The translations under genes were made by a program, and so were the position numbers. This document shows, one piece after another, positions 1 to 11,053 of a stretch of 64,000 nt of DNA. The stretch is from positions 186,001 through 250,000 of the forward strand of contig ML986626.1 of assembly GCA_010094045.1 (NCBI GenBank), written 5' to 3'. Source of the stretch: Lojkania enalia (taxonomy: Eukaryota > Ascomycota > Dothideomycetes > Pleosporales). Positions within the stretch are counted from its first letter, which is position 1. Each line of letters begins with the position of its first letter. Below the pieces are notes generated by a model that did no database searches, was not told the origin of the DNA, and saw only the letters and a program-made list of their open reading frames with translations.

Positions 1-1861
1 GTCGTTGTTGAGTACAATTGAAGGCCGAATCTTCAACTTATGTCAACCATCGTGGGTTTCACGGGACGCAAATGCTACAGAGTCTTTATCCCTTAGGTCT
101 CATATTTCGCCTTTCCGGCGCTTTAGGATATAGGTCGATACAGATTATTTACTAAAAAAGAGCTTATCTAGAAGCTAACGAAATAGTAATAGTATCCTTT
201 CATACAGAGTAAGCTGCCACGAAAGCTAAACGTAGATTCCATTTCCTTTCGCTGGATCGGAACAGAGATAAAACCTTCCCTTTACTATATTTGCCTCTCT
301 TATTACTCCAAGCACGCTTGCGTCTATCTATACGACTGAGGATGTGCATGTTAAGCGCATCCTTTATTTACTTCGTTTTAAGAGACTTGATTTCAACGCT
401 GTAACGAAGAAATACGTTTCCGCAGAGTTACGATGAGATTGAAGAAGGTATGAAATTGGGCCACGATGCTGATTGCCGACTTGCGAAGAAAATACATCAG
501 TGTACGCGGAGAACGCTAACGCAAGATAAAAGTGAGTTGTGTAGATATATAGACAGTTAGGATGGTTGGATAGACAACCTAAATAAGACATCAAGAAATT
601 GGGATGTCACAAACCAATAAGTATGAAGCTGCCGTTGTAATTCAAAACGGAAAGAAAGTGCAATAGCCATATACATGTAACTAACAGATGTGGATAGTTT
701 GGGTCTGCTGTAGGAGGCAGGGTAGACTGTCGGGAAAGGAGATACAAGCAAATATTCTACTTCATGATTTGGTGATATGATGTGTTTCAAAGCTGACGTT
801 CACAATTAGCTCCATAAGATCGGCTCCGCTATTTTGTCTCCAGTCCCTATAGCAGAGAATGGATTAGCTAGATTTTTCTCATTTTTATTGGCCCGAGACC
901 GCCAATCTGCGTCTCCTGACTACGGCCCCCCCCCCATTCTTACCCACCCTTTAGAAAATGGACAATATATTTTCTAGACTAGCGACTAGGTCACAAATTC
1001 ATAGTTCAGAGCCCAATAGCTAGATGAGCTCTTGACCACTTGTCCCTCCCTTAAAGGTTGTCTATATATTTATTTGTATTATAATGTGTGGGTTTAGTAT
1101 GTTCGTATTATGTTTGCTGGCACGAATTCTTTGGCCAAACTGTCCTTACATCACAAGGAAACGGTCGGCTATTTGTGCTTTAACTAGGATGATTGTTCCG
1201 TATCTAGCAAACGGGATAGATGAAACGACAATCGATAAATAGAATACTTCCCTGCGCGCCATGTAGCGATCAAGAGCGTTCTAACTCTTGTGCGATTAGA
1301 TAGAGAAGAAAGGCGTTGAGGATTTAGGAAGATGAACATGCTATTGCTTTTATATGTGCACACTAGGAATAGCAAGAGCGAAGCCATTTGTTAGTTTTTC
1401 ATCGTACCAGTCATCGAATAACCAGGAACAAGGGACAGTATGCTTTCATATCAACCTCAGTATCCCGCATGCTTTTTACTAAGGACGATATGAAGTCTTC
1501 CTAACGGGAAAGTGAGGACTACGGAAGGTAATAACAAGATTTGAAAATGGAACGTCGGGCAATTATATGCTTGGTTTGATTCTGTTCTATCTTGGACACC
1601 TCTGCAATTGCAGCCAGCAAAGCATCCTCCTTTCTTTTATGAAGGGTTGGCCGTATGTTCAAAGGCGCTTCACCAGGAGTCTAATAAGCCCTAGCTCCTC
1701 GTAGAATTCGAAATTTCTGAAAGGTCTGAAGGCTCTGGCTCAAAGGTGACATGAAGATACAAAAAGGGTTCCTTCAAAGTCGGTGTGTAGTAATGGTACA
1801 GTATCCAAGCTTGCCTTCCACAATTCGAAAACCTGTGTATAATGGTCTCACATATAATTGA
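1..1861. other. gene-poor stretch at window start
   Basis: I see no supportable gene here. Open frames are short, lack family resemblance and are broken by frequent stops. There is a C-run near 928-935 and several A/T-rich tracts. The sequence could be spacer or heavily decayed DNA. Confidence 0.5.
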
Positions 1862-2311
1862 TTAATGAGAGTCTAAGAATGTATATGTTTCAAGGCCCTC
1901 TTGGATCGGCGAAGGAGCCCCAACGTTAGGACCATGCTGCAGCCACATGTCCCACAGTTCATGCATGCTCATCGGCGACTTGAATACGAGCCGCAGCCGT
2001 TCCGCAACGATCTTACGTGAACATGTGAAATGCTTATGGACCCCTAACGGTGTGATGTCCACGCTATCTCAAATTGCGTGCTTCAGGAGAATCTTACCGA
2101 GAAGCCTGTCGACCTTGCAGATGGGCCTAGCACGAGATACCGAGTCACCGTAGATATGGCCGTCTCGGCGATGCCTTGTCGCCGTCCGCATCTCGGACAT
2201 TAGAAGAAAATTGTTCTTTTTTGTTGCTCCTGATCTACCCGGGCTGTTAACTAGACCCAAGAGCGATGAATAGTAATCTATCACGTGAGTGCGTGATTTC
2301 AGTGACGACAT
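1862..2311 (-). pseudogene. probable decayed coding frame with one in-frame TGA
   Basis: Read on the minus strand from an ATG at 2311, about 80 codons are open, then a single TGA occurs at 2071-2069. The same frame then continues for about 68 more codons to a stop at 1862-1864. The second half has a protein-like composition (for example ERLRLVF and MHELWDMW). An interrupted frame of about 150 codons in the same phase is longer than expected by chance in this otherwise stop-rich region. The TGA could derive from CGA by C-to-T change, the direction expected of repeat-induced point mutation. A short intron that would remove the stop (GTAAG...TAG, 34 nt) changes the frame, so it does not rescue the gene. 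I do not recognise the protein family. It may be a pseudogene or a chance frame. Confidence 0.35.
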
Positions 2312-3489
2312 CTAGGCACCATTTTGATGAGCTTTTTGCGACGTGGCTGAAATAAACAACGAGTATGAGGATGAGCGGGCCCGACACAGGGCAGCCAATC
2401 AGCCATGTTGTCATTTTGCGTCAGCGCAGCGGCAAGGAGAATAGTGCTTGAAAATTAGCGACGGAGATATAGATCTCCATACTAAACCTCAAGAAAAATA
2501 GTGTACGATATCCCGCGGAACATGTGCAGCCGGTAGAATTTCGAGAAGACGGATGGGTTTTGAACCAGGAACACGGGGGGGCATTTGGTCGGCGAAGTGG
2601 GCGTGAAGGATTGTAGGTCGAGCCGAGTGGGCGAGCAACATGGAGGGTGGCGAACGTGGCGAACGTGGCAAGCGGCTCGCCATGGCACTTCGCACATTGG
2701 ACATATGCGAATTCGTCCGTGTGAGAGAATAGGAACAACTGCTTCGCGATGATCAATATTGTGTATGCACTAGAGTTCTTGTCTTCCGTGCATAGCCCAT
2801 GCCTGCTTAACTTGGAATCTCCCTGCTATAGTAATGGGCATGTTGCACGAAGGCTATGGCTATCATACGCAATCCGCATCTATCGCGTCGGACCTGGCCC
2901 CTCTTCTGCCACATTTCGCCGTTTTCATTTCAGATGGTCGGCGAGGTGAAGTTGGCGCAATTGGCTGACTAGAAATCTGACGGGGGTCTGGTATGTATCG
3001 TAACGCAGACGTCGAACTATCAAGTATGTACAAGTCCAGGACACGGCGTGTAGACAATCACTTTGCGGAGTACTATGTGGAATAAGAAAGCGACGAGGGG
3101 GAAATGAAAGGTCTCTCTGGTCGGCGAAGAGCGACTGACCCAATGCCGGTTCGTTGGGTCAAGCCACCTCGTGTTGAACACGTTCGGGACGCCGGCACGC
3201 GCTAACCCAATTAATGGAATTCGCTACCCATCGCGACAACAAGCTTTCCCAATGGCCCGCCCCAGCCAATGCACGGCTAAAATTACGAGTTGGGGAACCG
3301 GCGATTGCTTTTGGATTGTAGGGTGACCGAAATGATTTCAAATGCACAAATCAACGCATGTCGTAATAGCCATGGCGTGAAATGCGGCCATGGCGATTCT
3401 TAAACCTGCTAGAGTCACATTCCTCTAAACGCTTCTACCCATTCTCTACTCTCTTCGACTTCGTTTAGCTACGTTCTTAGTCGAACAGC
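2312..3489. other. spacer upstream of the YeeE-family gene
   Basis: No supportable gene. Overlapping minus-strand frames around 2421-2756 lack domain signatures. The last 100-150 bases before 3490 are pyrimidine-rich (around 3430-3480), as is common just upstream of fungal start codons, and probably form the promoter and leader of the next gene. Confidence 0.45.
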
Positions 3490-4553
3490 ATGTTTACTCC
3501 GGTGGAAACCAGCGTTGGAGCAGTGTTGCTCCATCAAGCAACCAGCGCTCTCCTCTTCCAATGTGGCTCCATCTTGGGAGCCTCAGGCTATCTGCGTCGA
3601 TTGTTTACCGCCCCTACAAAAGAAACGGTTCTGTTCTTTGCTGGAATGGCCTTGAGTAGTCTTCCTCTGAGAATGTTCCTCCCTGAACTCGTTATTCGCT
3701 ATCCTCCTGTGCCCACCACATGGCAAGCAGCGTTGGTAACGGCTGGTCTTGGTGCGCTCGTCGGATGGGGTACAAAGGTAAAGTGAAATTACTCATCTTT
3801 TAGATATAAGACTGATGAAGGAAGGCATCAAACGGCTGCACTTCTGGTCATATGCTGTGCGGACTGTCAAGACTTAGTGGACGCTCAGTGGTTGCGGTTT
3901 CTACCTTCTTGTCCACTGCCCTCCTCACGCATCATCTCGTACATCCATCGCTGCGTACGGAAATCTGCCCGGTCGGAACGCCTTGTTATACCCCAACGTA
4001 CCCCTCCAGTTCCGCGACAGCCGCGCTCCTCGTCCTCGCAGCCACCGTTATACTCGCTACCCGTACTATTCCTCGACTAGTTGCAAAAGCAACCGAAGCA
4101 AAAGCTACCGATGCAAGTGACAAGCCCGACGCTGTATCTCCTGCTCGTCAAGTGACCCAATTCCTTGTGGGTCTGGAATTTGGGCTTGGCCTGCAAATTA
4201 GCCAGATGGCCTCACCCTCGAAGCTCCTTGCATTCTTCTCCTTTCCAGTACTAGAGACTTGGGATCCCTCACTAGGAATGGTCATGCTCTTCGGTGTTCT
4301 GCCAAATCTTATCGAGAACAAAATGCGGGGGTTTGAGAAGGCGCCGGATTTCAACTGCAAGTTCGATTTGCCGAAGAAGACAATAAAGGATATTGATTGG
4401 AAATTTATCCTAGGTGCGGCAGTCTTTGGTGTCGGTTGGGGTTTAAGCGGAACTTGCCCCGGTCCAGCGGTGCTGAGGGCAATTGCGCAACCAGCTTGGG
4501 GCCTCTTCTGGATGACTGGTTATTGGGCAGGAGGGAAACTGCTTCCCAGCTAA
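3490..4553 (+). CDS. YeeE/YedE-family sulfur transport membrane protein
   Basis: Predicted integral membrane transporter of the YeeE/YedE (DUF395) family, whose bacterial members import thiosulfate. Exons are 3490-3777 and 3825-4553; the 47-nt intron begins GTAAAG and ends GAAG. The product is about 338 residues. The splice restores the first signature, ASNGCTSGH (about residues 97-105). The second half carries the matching signature [12 protein letters not shown] (about residues 300-311). These Cys-containing loops are the family hallmark, and the two half-repeats with hydrophobic helices fit the usual architecture. A hydrophilic Lys/Ala/Asp-rich linker near residues 180-200 separates the halves. 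In fungi the protein is probably in the plasma membrane or an organelle membrane; the substrate is inferred to be thiosulfate or a similar sulfur compound. The start ATG at 3490 gives a hydrophobic N-terminus and is the first in frame. Confidence 0.88.
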
Positions 4554-5158
4554 GATGGAATGGCACTGGGGGTGTTAGGGGGTTCCTTGGCTATGGTGCT
4601 GTTATTCTAATATTGGCTTGAACGATACCCATAGATGTTGTTCTTCTTATATTCCAATATCATACATTGTCAATTTAATATTACTAAGAATCACCGGGCG
4701 TACTTGGAGTGCAAGTATGTTTAATGGTTGCGTGCTGGGTGGACAACAGGGATCCGAAATCATTAGGCCTAAAACAGAGATTATTTCCTATATTTGAATA
4801 CCGCCTTTCATCTATTCCTTACGGTGATAACATGTCTCTTCAGAGGTCACGGTATTGACAGCTTCCCATCTTTGATAGCAAATGAGGAATGCGGTATAAT
4901 TAGATGATATTAAGCAAGGGCAGTGACAAGACTGCCGCTTAACCCACTCTACTATTACATATAGACAATGTTTGATCGGCGTACTATACACGGAGCTAGT
5001 CGGGACGGAATAGAAGCGCGGAGTTGGACTTGTGTCTTGTTTTACTAAGCGGACTGTAGCGAAGCGCCGGTGCCAAGAGGCGGTGAAGAGCGGCACAAAT
5101 TAATTTCTCGAACTCCATCAAAGGGCCGCCTCTTGTGTCTTCAAGTTTTCTGCCCAAA
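4554..5158. other. spacer between the transporter and UTP7
   Basis: A/T-rich 3' flank of the transporter followed by the UTP7 promoter. I see no further gene. The minus-strand frames at 4812-5685 are shadows that run into UTP7. Confidence 0.5.
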
Positions 5159-6808
5159 ATGGCCTCAAATACTGCCAACAAGCCCCAGAAAGATCGCCGG
5201 AAATCGAATAATGCTATTAGCGACACCGAAGCCCAGGCTCTCGTCCAACATGCCCAATCTGCGAAAAAGACGTACGGCCGTGGTGCTCCTGTGAGGACCA
5301 AATCAGTTAAGGACAGGAAACTAAGGGCGAACCTGAAGTCCCTCGAGGCGAAGTACAAGAATGCGACTCTACAAGCGAAGAATGCAGAAATTCTCCTCGA
5401 CAATACTGCAGGGCTCCTTGAGCCCGAAAATGCATTGGAGAAGACGTACAAAGTGCGGCAGGACGAGATTCGGCGCGATGTTGGTATCGAGACGGCGAAG
5501 AAGGGGTTTGAGTTAAGGTTGAATGAGTTGGGGCCATATGATGTGTGCGAGTATACAAGGAATGGCCGGGATTTGTTGATTGGGGGCAGGAAAGGGCACG
5601 TCGCCGTCATTGACTGGAGAGATGGGAAGCTCGGTTGCGAGTTGCAGCTTGGTGAGACCGTAAGAGATGCGAAGTGGTTGCACAATAACCAGAGTTTCGC
5701 CGTTGCGCAAAAGAAATGCGTGTATATCTACGCCCGGGATGGTGTTGAGATCCATCAATTGAAGAAGCATCCAGAGGCCACGCACCTAGAGTTCTTGCCT
5801 TACCACTTCTTACTTGCTTCCGTCTCCACAGCCGGGATGCTGCGATACACAGATACCTCCACTGGACAGATGATTGCGGAGCAACCTACTCGGTTAGGAC
5901 CACCCACAGCGCTCTGCCAAAACCCTCATAACGCAGTCCTCCATATTGGCCATCAGAGAGGCATAGTGACTCTCTGGTCGCCGAACACTTCCACTCCTCT
6001 GGTCAAAGTCCTAACCAACCAAGGCCCTATCCGTGCTTTGTCTGTAGATCGCGCCGGCCGCTACATGGTCTCCACCGGCCAGGACCGCCGCATGGCTATT
6101 TGGGATATCCGCATGTTCAAAGAGTTACACCAACACCATCTCCGACAGCCTGGCTCCACAATATCCATCTCGGACCGCAACCTCACAGCCGTAGGCTGGG
6201 GCACGCAAGTCTCAATCTTCAATTCCGATATCTTCACCTGCTCACCCGATGACGTTGTCAAAGTACCCCCTCCATACATGGCCTGGGGCGGCGAGGGCCA
6301 GACCATCTCTCGCGTAAGATTCTGCCCATTTGAAGACGCGCTCGGGATATCCCACAATCAGGGCTTCAGCTCCATCATCGTCCCCGGCTCCGGAGAACCC
6401 AATCCCGATGCCCTAGAGCCCGGAACCAATCCATTCGAAACGAGCAAACAACGCCGTGAAACCGAGATTCATGCCATCCTGGAGAAATTGCAGCCAGACA
6501 TGATCTCCTTGGATCCGAACTTCATTGGTAATCTCGACGTCGCCTCCGAAGAGCAGAGGAAGAGAGAAAAGGATCTGGATGCAAAGCCAGAGGATAAGAT
6601 AGCAAATTTGAAGAAGAAGGGACGGGGAAGGAATAGTGCATTGAGGAGGCATTTGAGGAAGAGTGGGCAGAAGAATGTTATTGATGAGGAGAAGGTTAGG
6701 GTGAGGGAGGCGATGAGGTCTATGGATAAGAGAGAGATAGAGAGAGTGTCGAAATTGAAGAAAGACTATGGGCCTGCGCTGGAAAGGTTCGCCAGAAAGG
6801 GCTTGTAG
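5159..6808 (+). CDS. UTP7: U3 snoRNP-associated protein Utp7 (WD repeat, BING4)
   Basis: Component of the small-subunit processome, needed for 18S rRNA maturation in the nucleolus (orthologue of yeast Utp7 and human WDR46). It is a single exon of 549 residues, close to the 554 of the yeast protein. The N-terminus is basic (KPQKDRRKS). A WD40 propeller follows: RNGRDLLIGGRKGHVAVIDW near residues 145-164, later blades HIGHQRGIVTLWSP and MVSTGQDRRMAIWDIR. The BING4 C-terminal domain comes next, with PPPYMAWGGEGQTISRVRF and GTNPFETSKQRR, and the last 80 residues are Lys/Arg-rich. The chosen start is ATG 5159, in AAAATGG context; the frame extends upstream without another ATG. It faces TSR1, another 40S biogenesis gene, tail to tail with about 240 bp between them. 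Confidence 0.93.
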   Translation: MASNTANKPQKDRRKSNNAISDTEAQALVQHAQSAKKTYGRGAPVRTKSVKDRKLRANLKSLEAKYKNATLQAKNAEILLDNTAGLLEPENALEKTYKVRQDEIRRDVGIETAKKGFELRLNELGPYDVCEYTRNGRDLLIGGRKGHVAVIDWRDGKLGCELQLGETVRDAKWLHNNQSFAVAQKKCVYIYARDGVEIHQLKKHPEATHLEFLPYHFLLASVSTAGMLRYTDTSTGQMIAEQPTRLGPPTALCQNPHNAVLHIGHQRGIVTLWSPNTSTPLVKVLTNQGPIRALSVDRAGRYMVSTGQDRRMAIWDIRMFKELHQHHLRQPGSTISISDRNLTAVGWGTQVSIFNSDIFTCSPDDVVKVPPPYMAWGGEGQTISRVRFCPFEDALGISHNQGFSSIIVPGSGEPNPDALEPGTNPFETSKQRRETEIHAILEKLQPDMISLDPNFIGNLDVASEEQRKREKDLDAKPEDKIANLKKKGRGRNSALRRHLRKSGQKNVIDEEKVRVREAMRSMDKREIERVSKLKKDYGPALERFARKGL

Positions 6809-7050
6809 GCCTTTGTTGAGTTGCAAGGATTTTATGGGGGGAATAGGGAAACATCAAAAGCCAATTGATTGCATAAGCGCACGGCGTTTGGACACGAAGG
6901 AACATGGGGCCTACATCGATATACCCTTTCCTTTACACATCCAATTTACAAAATTGACATCACGGATTAGGACATTAGAATCTTTTTCAAGTGCCAATAT
7001 CTATGTCATAAACATCGTGATCTATAGTTGGAACTCCCGCGCTAGGAAAC

Positions 7051-9564
7051 TCAAGGTTGCCATGCTTTTGCTTTCTTCGGCCACACCCTCTTATATAGCG
7101 ACACAGCTACCGCATCCATTGGATTAATTTTCCCGTCGAACGTTGCCTTGAAGTAGCCATGTGTACCCAAGGACTCCTTGATGAACCCGCTTCTCCCCCT
7201 TCTCGTCCATAGCGGCAAGCTCTTAAACCACTTGACGTCCTGATTATTAAAGAACATATACCGCACAGTGACAACACGCTTGTTAATCTTGAGGGGATGG
7301 CCTGTGAGGATGATTCGTTTGGCAATCACGCGATTGAGTGAAGCTGGCAGACTGGTTCCTGTGGCAATGAGTTGAAGCGAGCCGAGGGTAGGTTGGACAT
7401 TGCTGTCTTCAAGGGAGGGGGTGCGTTGGAAATACAGAACCGGTACGTTGCCCCATGTTAGCGGGCCGATAAAGGATGCAATGGCTGATCTGCCTGGGTG
7501 GAGGAAGCGGTCAAACTTATGAACGTCATTCGGGGTATTGCCAGCTTGGGAGAAGAGCTGCAAATGTTAGCCGCGCTCAAGTAAGAATAAGTAGTCTACA
7601 TACAGGGTTGATGACCATCCTCCTTGGTCCGCACTGGACAATAAGCTCCGTCTTGGATTTGATAGTGCCCTCGTATTCTGAGCTGAGTAGGATGCTATAG
7701 TTGCAGGCTGTCTGCTTGTGCTCGTGTCGAAGAAGTGAGAATAGTGCAAGTGGGCGAGATTGATTTTGCTGGTACGAAATTGGAACGCCTCTCAAATAGA
7801 CATTAACTCTTGTGCCAGGTTTGACACCTCCTGCCCAAGCTTCTCGGATGATTCTGGTTGCCGCCCTCTTGTAATCCGAGATTTCGAGAAGTCGAGACCA
7901 ATCCTCTGGCTCGTATGGCTTGTCTTCCTCAGTGTCCCAAATGCTGGATTTAAGGCTCTTCAATCCTCGGTACTTGATTAGTCGCTCTCGAGCTACAACA
8001 TTTGGATGTAGTTCTATTTCATCAGGGAACTCCAGATCTTCTTCCGCCTCGGTTTTCCGAGATTTTCGGTACGCTTCAATCGCCTCCACTTCCTCTTCTG
8101 GGGATGGATCAAGAAACATCTCTGACTGGGGGTACTCTGAAGGTCCAGCCTCAGTGGGTACCCTGCCATCGAGATCCATTCCTTCAATACCGTCTGCGGG
8201 ATCGAAGATCTCGCTTCGCCCTACCTCCGGCGGCTCTTCTTCTCCAAAGTCTTCTAGATCGGATCCAGAATCAGAAACGTCGTCAATGTACCAAGCGCTC
8301 TGATACTTGCTTGTACCTTTCGGTAAGCGTTTTGGCTGACTTGGCTCCTCCGTTTCTTCCTCGTCTGAAAAGTAATGGTGATCGTCCAAGAGAACGCCTT
8401 TCCGTTCTGAAGGCGCAACAGAAACAGCGTAGTTTGTAGAATTCGCCATAATAGTTTCTTCCGGTGCTAACTCTGCAAGGTCGTCTTGATCCTCGCTTGG
8501 CCCATCCAACAATCGCTCCTCTTCCGAATCAACTGCCATGCTATCGTCCCTGCCTCTCTTTTGTGTATCAAGTGGCGCTGCTGTGATCTTAGTCACCTGG
8601 AAGGCACCCCAGTCGCCGACCTGGATTAATCTGTCTGCCTTCAGGCCTTGTCCTCTTACAACGCCCGTAACAACAACTTCACTAGTACCATCTTCTGAAA
8701 CCGCAGATTTTCCTCCGGGCCAAGCGATGTTCTCAATAAACATATAACTCCGTTGCTCTCGCCAGCTGACACCCTTTGTGGTAGTTGTGCATAACGATCG
8801 GACGAGATTCGAAGCTTCTTGCCGAGAATCGATCGAGAAGACCCGCTCTGTCGAAGGGAGCCAATGTGTGATGTATGACTTTAGAGAAGAAATTACCTGC
8901 GGTCTCCGCTTTGGTGGCTCAACTTTGTCCAGCCCCTGCGCTACCGTGAGGCAATTGGAAACCCCTTGACTTTCAACTGCCTTCAGGATCAGCTCTCCTT
9001 CAGAATCGACTTCTTCCTCACACGAAAGTACGAAAACAACGAAATCGGCGACTCGGCAAGCGTCCAGTGACGCTAGAATATCCCTTTTGACCACCAAATA
9101 TTGTACCTTCTGCTTGAACCGGTCGATATTCGTTCGCATCCATCCTGCCTCTGGTACCTCCACTTCCAAATCTATACTTGAATTTAGGCATCGCACTACC
9201 CCTGCTGCAGAGACATCCGAACAAAGCGGTATAACAGCGACGACTCTGGGTGCTCCATCCTTGCCTGTAAATACATTCACCGCCTTAGCGTGCTCCTGAT
9301 CTTTCGCGATCCGTAGCTGCTTCGCTCGGTTTCGGCGGTCAAGTTTGGACATGACCTGCTGGTGCGGGGTTTTGCGGCTTCCGGGTTCAAAACTTTCAAT
9401 CTTGCCTAAAATTACCGCATTAGCAATTTTCTGGTGCAAAAATCGGCCAATATACCCTTGTTGCGTTCCTTCAGCGAGCTTTTGGTGGCATGGCGGGACT
9501 TGAACGGCTTCTGGGACTGCTTGGTGGTGCTCCGGTGGTGATGCTGGGCAACTATAGGAGCCAT
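7051..9564 (-). CDS. TSR1: 40S ribosome maturation factor Tsr1
   Basis: GTPase-like but catalytically inactive factor of the Bms1/Tsr1 family; it binds late pre-40S particles and blocks premature subunit joining. Three exons are predicted: 9564-9456, 9405-7604 and 7557-7051. Introns of 50 and 46 nt are bounded by GTATAT...TTTTAG and GTATGT...TTGCAG. The product is about 805 residues; the yeast protein has 788. The first exon gives the basic leader HHHRSTTKQSQKPFKSRHATK. The second holds the G-like and AARP2CN regions and a long acidic insert (roughly residues 300-480, with DSGSDLEDFGEEEPPEV). The C-terminal Bms1/Tsr1 domain runs through VNVYLRGVPISY and, in the third exon, SFIGPLTWGNVPVLYF and VVTVRYMFFNNQDVKWFK. 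The start ATG 9564 lies just before the conserved His/Lys leader. Confidence 0.93.
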
Positions 9565-11034
9565 ATTGCCGCCCGCCTTGAACCTAAAGGGAAGAGACGC
9601 CACTTTGTGGAGTAACAACTAAGAAGAGAGGGAAGTGTATGTGTCCTTCTAGTACCATAGGCGGGATGTTCGCCGCTTTCCATAATTTTTGTGCGGACTT
9701 ATCGATAAAGGACTTGGCGCGACTGGTAGTAGGGCGTCGGCGTCGGACCCTGGTGCTTTGCGTTCGAACCTCATTCAATTCTTCTCGGCAATGTCTGGCG
9801 TGAAAATGGCAAGGTTCACATCCCTTTCTACCCAAAAGCATAAATGAGAAGCCCGTTCCATAAATATATTCTGTAGTTCGATCTACACAATAATGTCGTT
9901 CTAGCTGCCGAGCATATTCCCCATCAGAATACCCCCAAAGTTTACCTAAATGTACGAGATACTTGAAGCGAAACCATGCCTCTAACCGGGAAAAATTGTA
10001 TCTATCCCAACTCTCAGTCAAATGCCGTTATGGTTGGACGATAGGAAAACTTTAGCGGCCAAGCAGCATGCAGCTGGTGGGCAACTGAAAGGGTATACCA
10101 TCGCACTCTCTCTTTGCGTAAGTCTCTATAATCATATCTTCTAATGGTATAGGTACTGATAAGTTAGGCACGTAAAGAAATCCACCGATGACTGAGTGTA
10201 GAAACCGGAATATCGATCAATCTAGGGCCTAAAACGGAGCTGGGAAGGTATGCAGGAACTCTAATTATGATGTATTCATATTAATACACCAGCGCCGAGA
10301 TTGTAAAGCGGTTCTTCCACACCGCAATGAGCACTAAGGTTATGATGACCGAATTTAAACCACGTGAAATGCGGAAATGGGCGAGAGCGGCGCGACTCAT
10401 TAGGGCTTCTCTATATTTGGTTATACGGTTGAAGCCTTGGAGAAATTTTCTCTATCTACAGTTCTACTAGTGTGCTAGCATATTCTGCGACCATTTTGTG
10501 CAGAATCACTAGATTTCTCTCGGCTTCTTGTGCAATTACTGCCAAACTCATGTAGCAGATAGCTGGAGTAGGCTTGCGGTCCCCCAGTTCTGGCGTATTT
10601 GGTTCACCACCCGAGTTGGAAGCTGCGCCACAGATATATTGCCTCCCTCGCTCAACACGCCCATAATTATGACAGTTCTCCACTGCTATTTCCTCTCCAT
10701 ACTCTTTCACTTATCTTCCCAAGATCTTTCACGTATCTCCCGATACTTCCTGAACCATACTATGCCGATTCTCTCCCTCCAGCAATAGTGAAAGATCGCG
10801 TTGTCCCCTTCACTGTCATTTGTACGCCTAAGGTCTGCAACCGTCTGCACGTTCCCGAGCCTAACCTCCAGTTTCCACAGAAACACCAATCAGTGCTTGT
10901 AAAGCTCTCCGCTCCCCTTACCTCCCTCCTTCACCACAACACAACACGACAACACCATTTACCATCTCAATTACCATCTCAATTACCATCTCAAAAACTA
11001 TCCCGCACCGGTAGCTTGCTTCGATCGACTCTAC
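9565..11034. other. divergent intergenic region between TSR1 and the Stc1-domain gene
   Basis: About 1.5 kb holding both promoters. A 145-codon minus-strand frame at 9584-10021 opens with TTG, has no good ATG and abuts the TSR1 start, so it more likely is TSR1 leader. The last 150 bases before 11034 are pyrimidine-rich and include a three-copy 12-bp repeat. Confidence 0.5.
10959..10994 (+). repeat. three tandem copies of a 12-bp unit in the leader
   Basis: The unit TTACCATCTCAA is repeated three times without change at 10959-10970, 10971-10982 and 10983-10994. It lies about 60 bp upstream of the Stc1-domain start codon, probably in the promoter or 5' leader. A regulatory role is not shown. 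Confidence 0.85.
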
Positions 11035-11043
11035 ATGGCCTAG
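11035..11043 (+). promoter_or_regulatory. two-codon upstream ORF
   Basis: An ATG-GCC-TAG minimal upstream reading frame lies just 10 nt before the predicted start codon at 11054. If the transcript begins upstream of 11035, ribosomes would meet this uORF first, which would lower or regulate initiation at the main ATG. Transcript start mapping is not available. Confidence 0.5.
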
Positions 11044-11053
11044 GTTGGTCGTC

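Noticed and set aside
2036..2085. 34-nt intron that would remove the TGA in the frame at 1862-2311
   Set aside because: It is too short for a fungal intron and shifts the frame into an early stop.
9584..10021. 145-codon minus-strand frame directly upstream of TSR1
   Set aside because: It opens at a TTG, has no family features and lies where the TSR1 leader and promoter must be.
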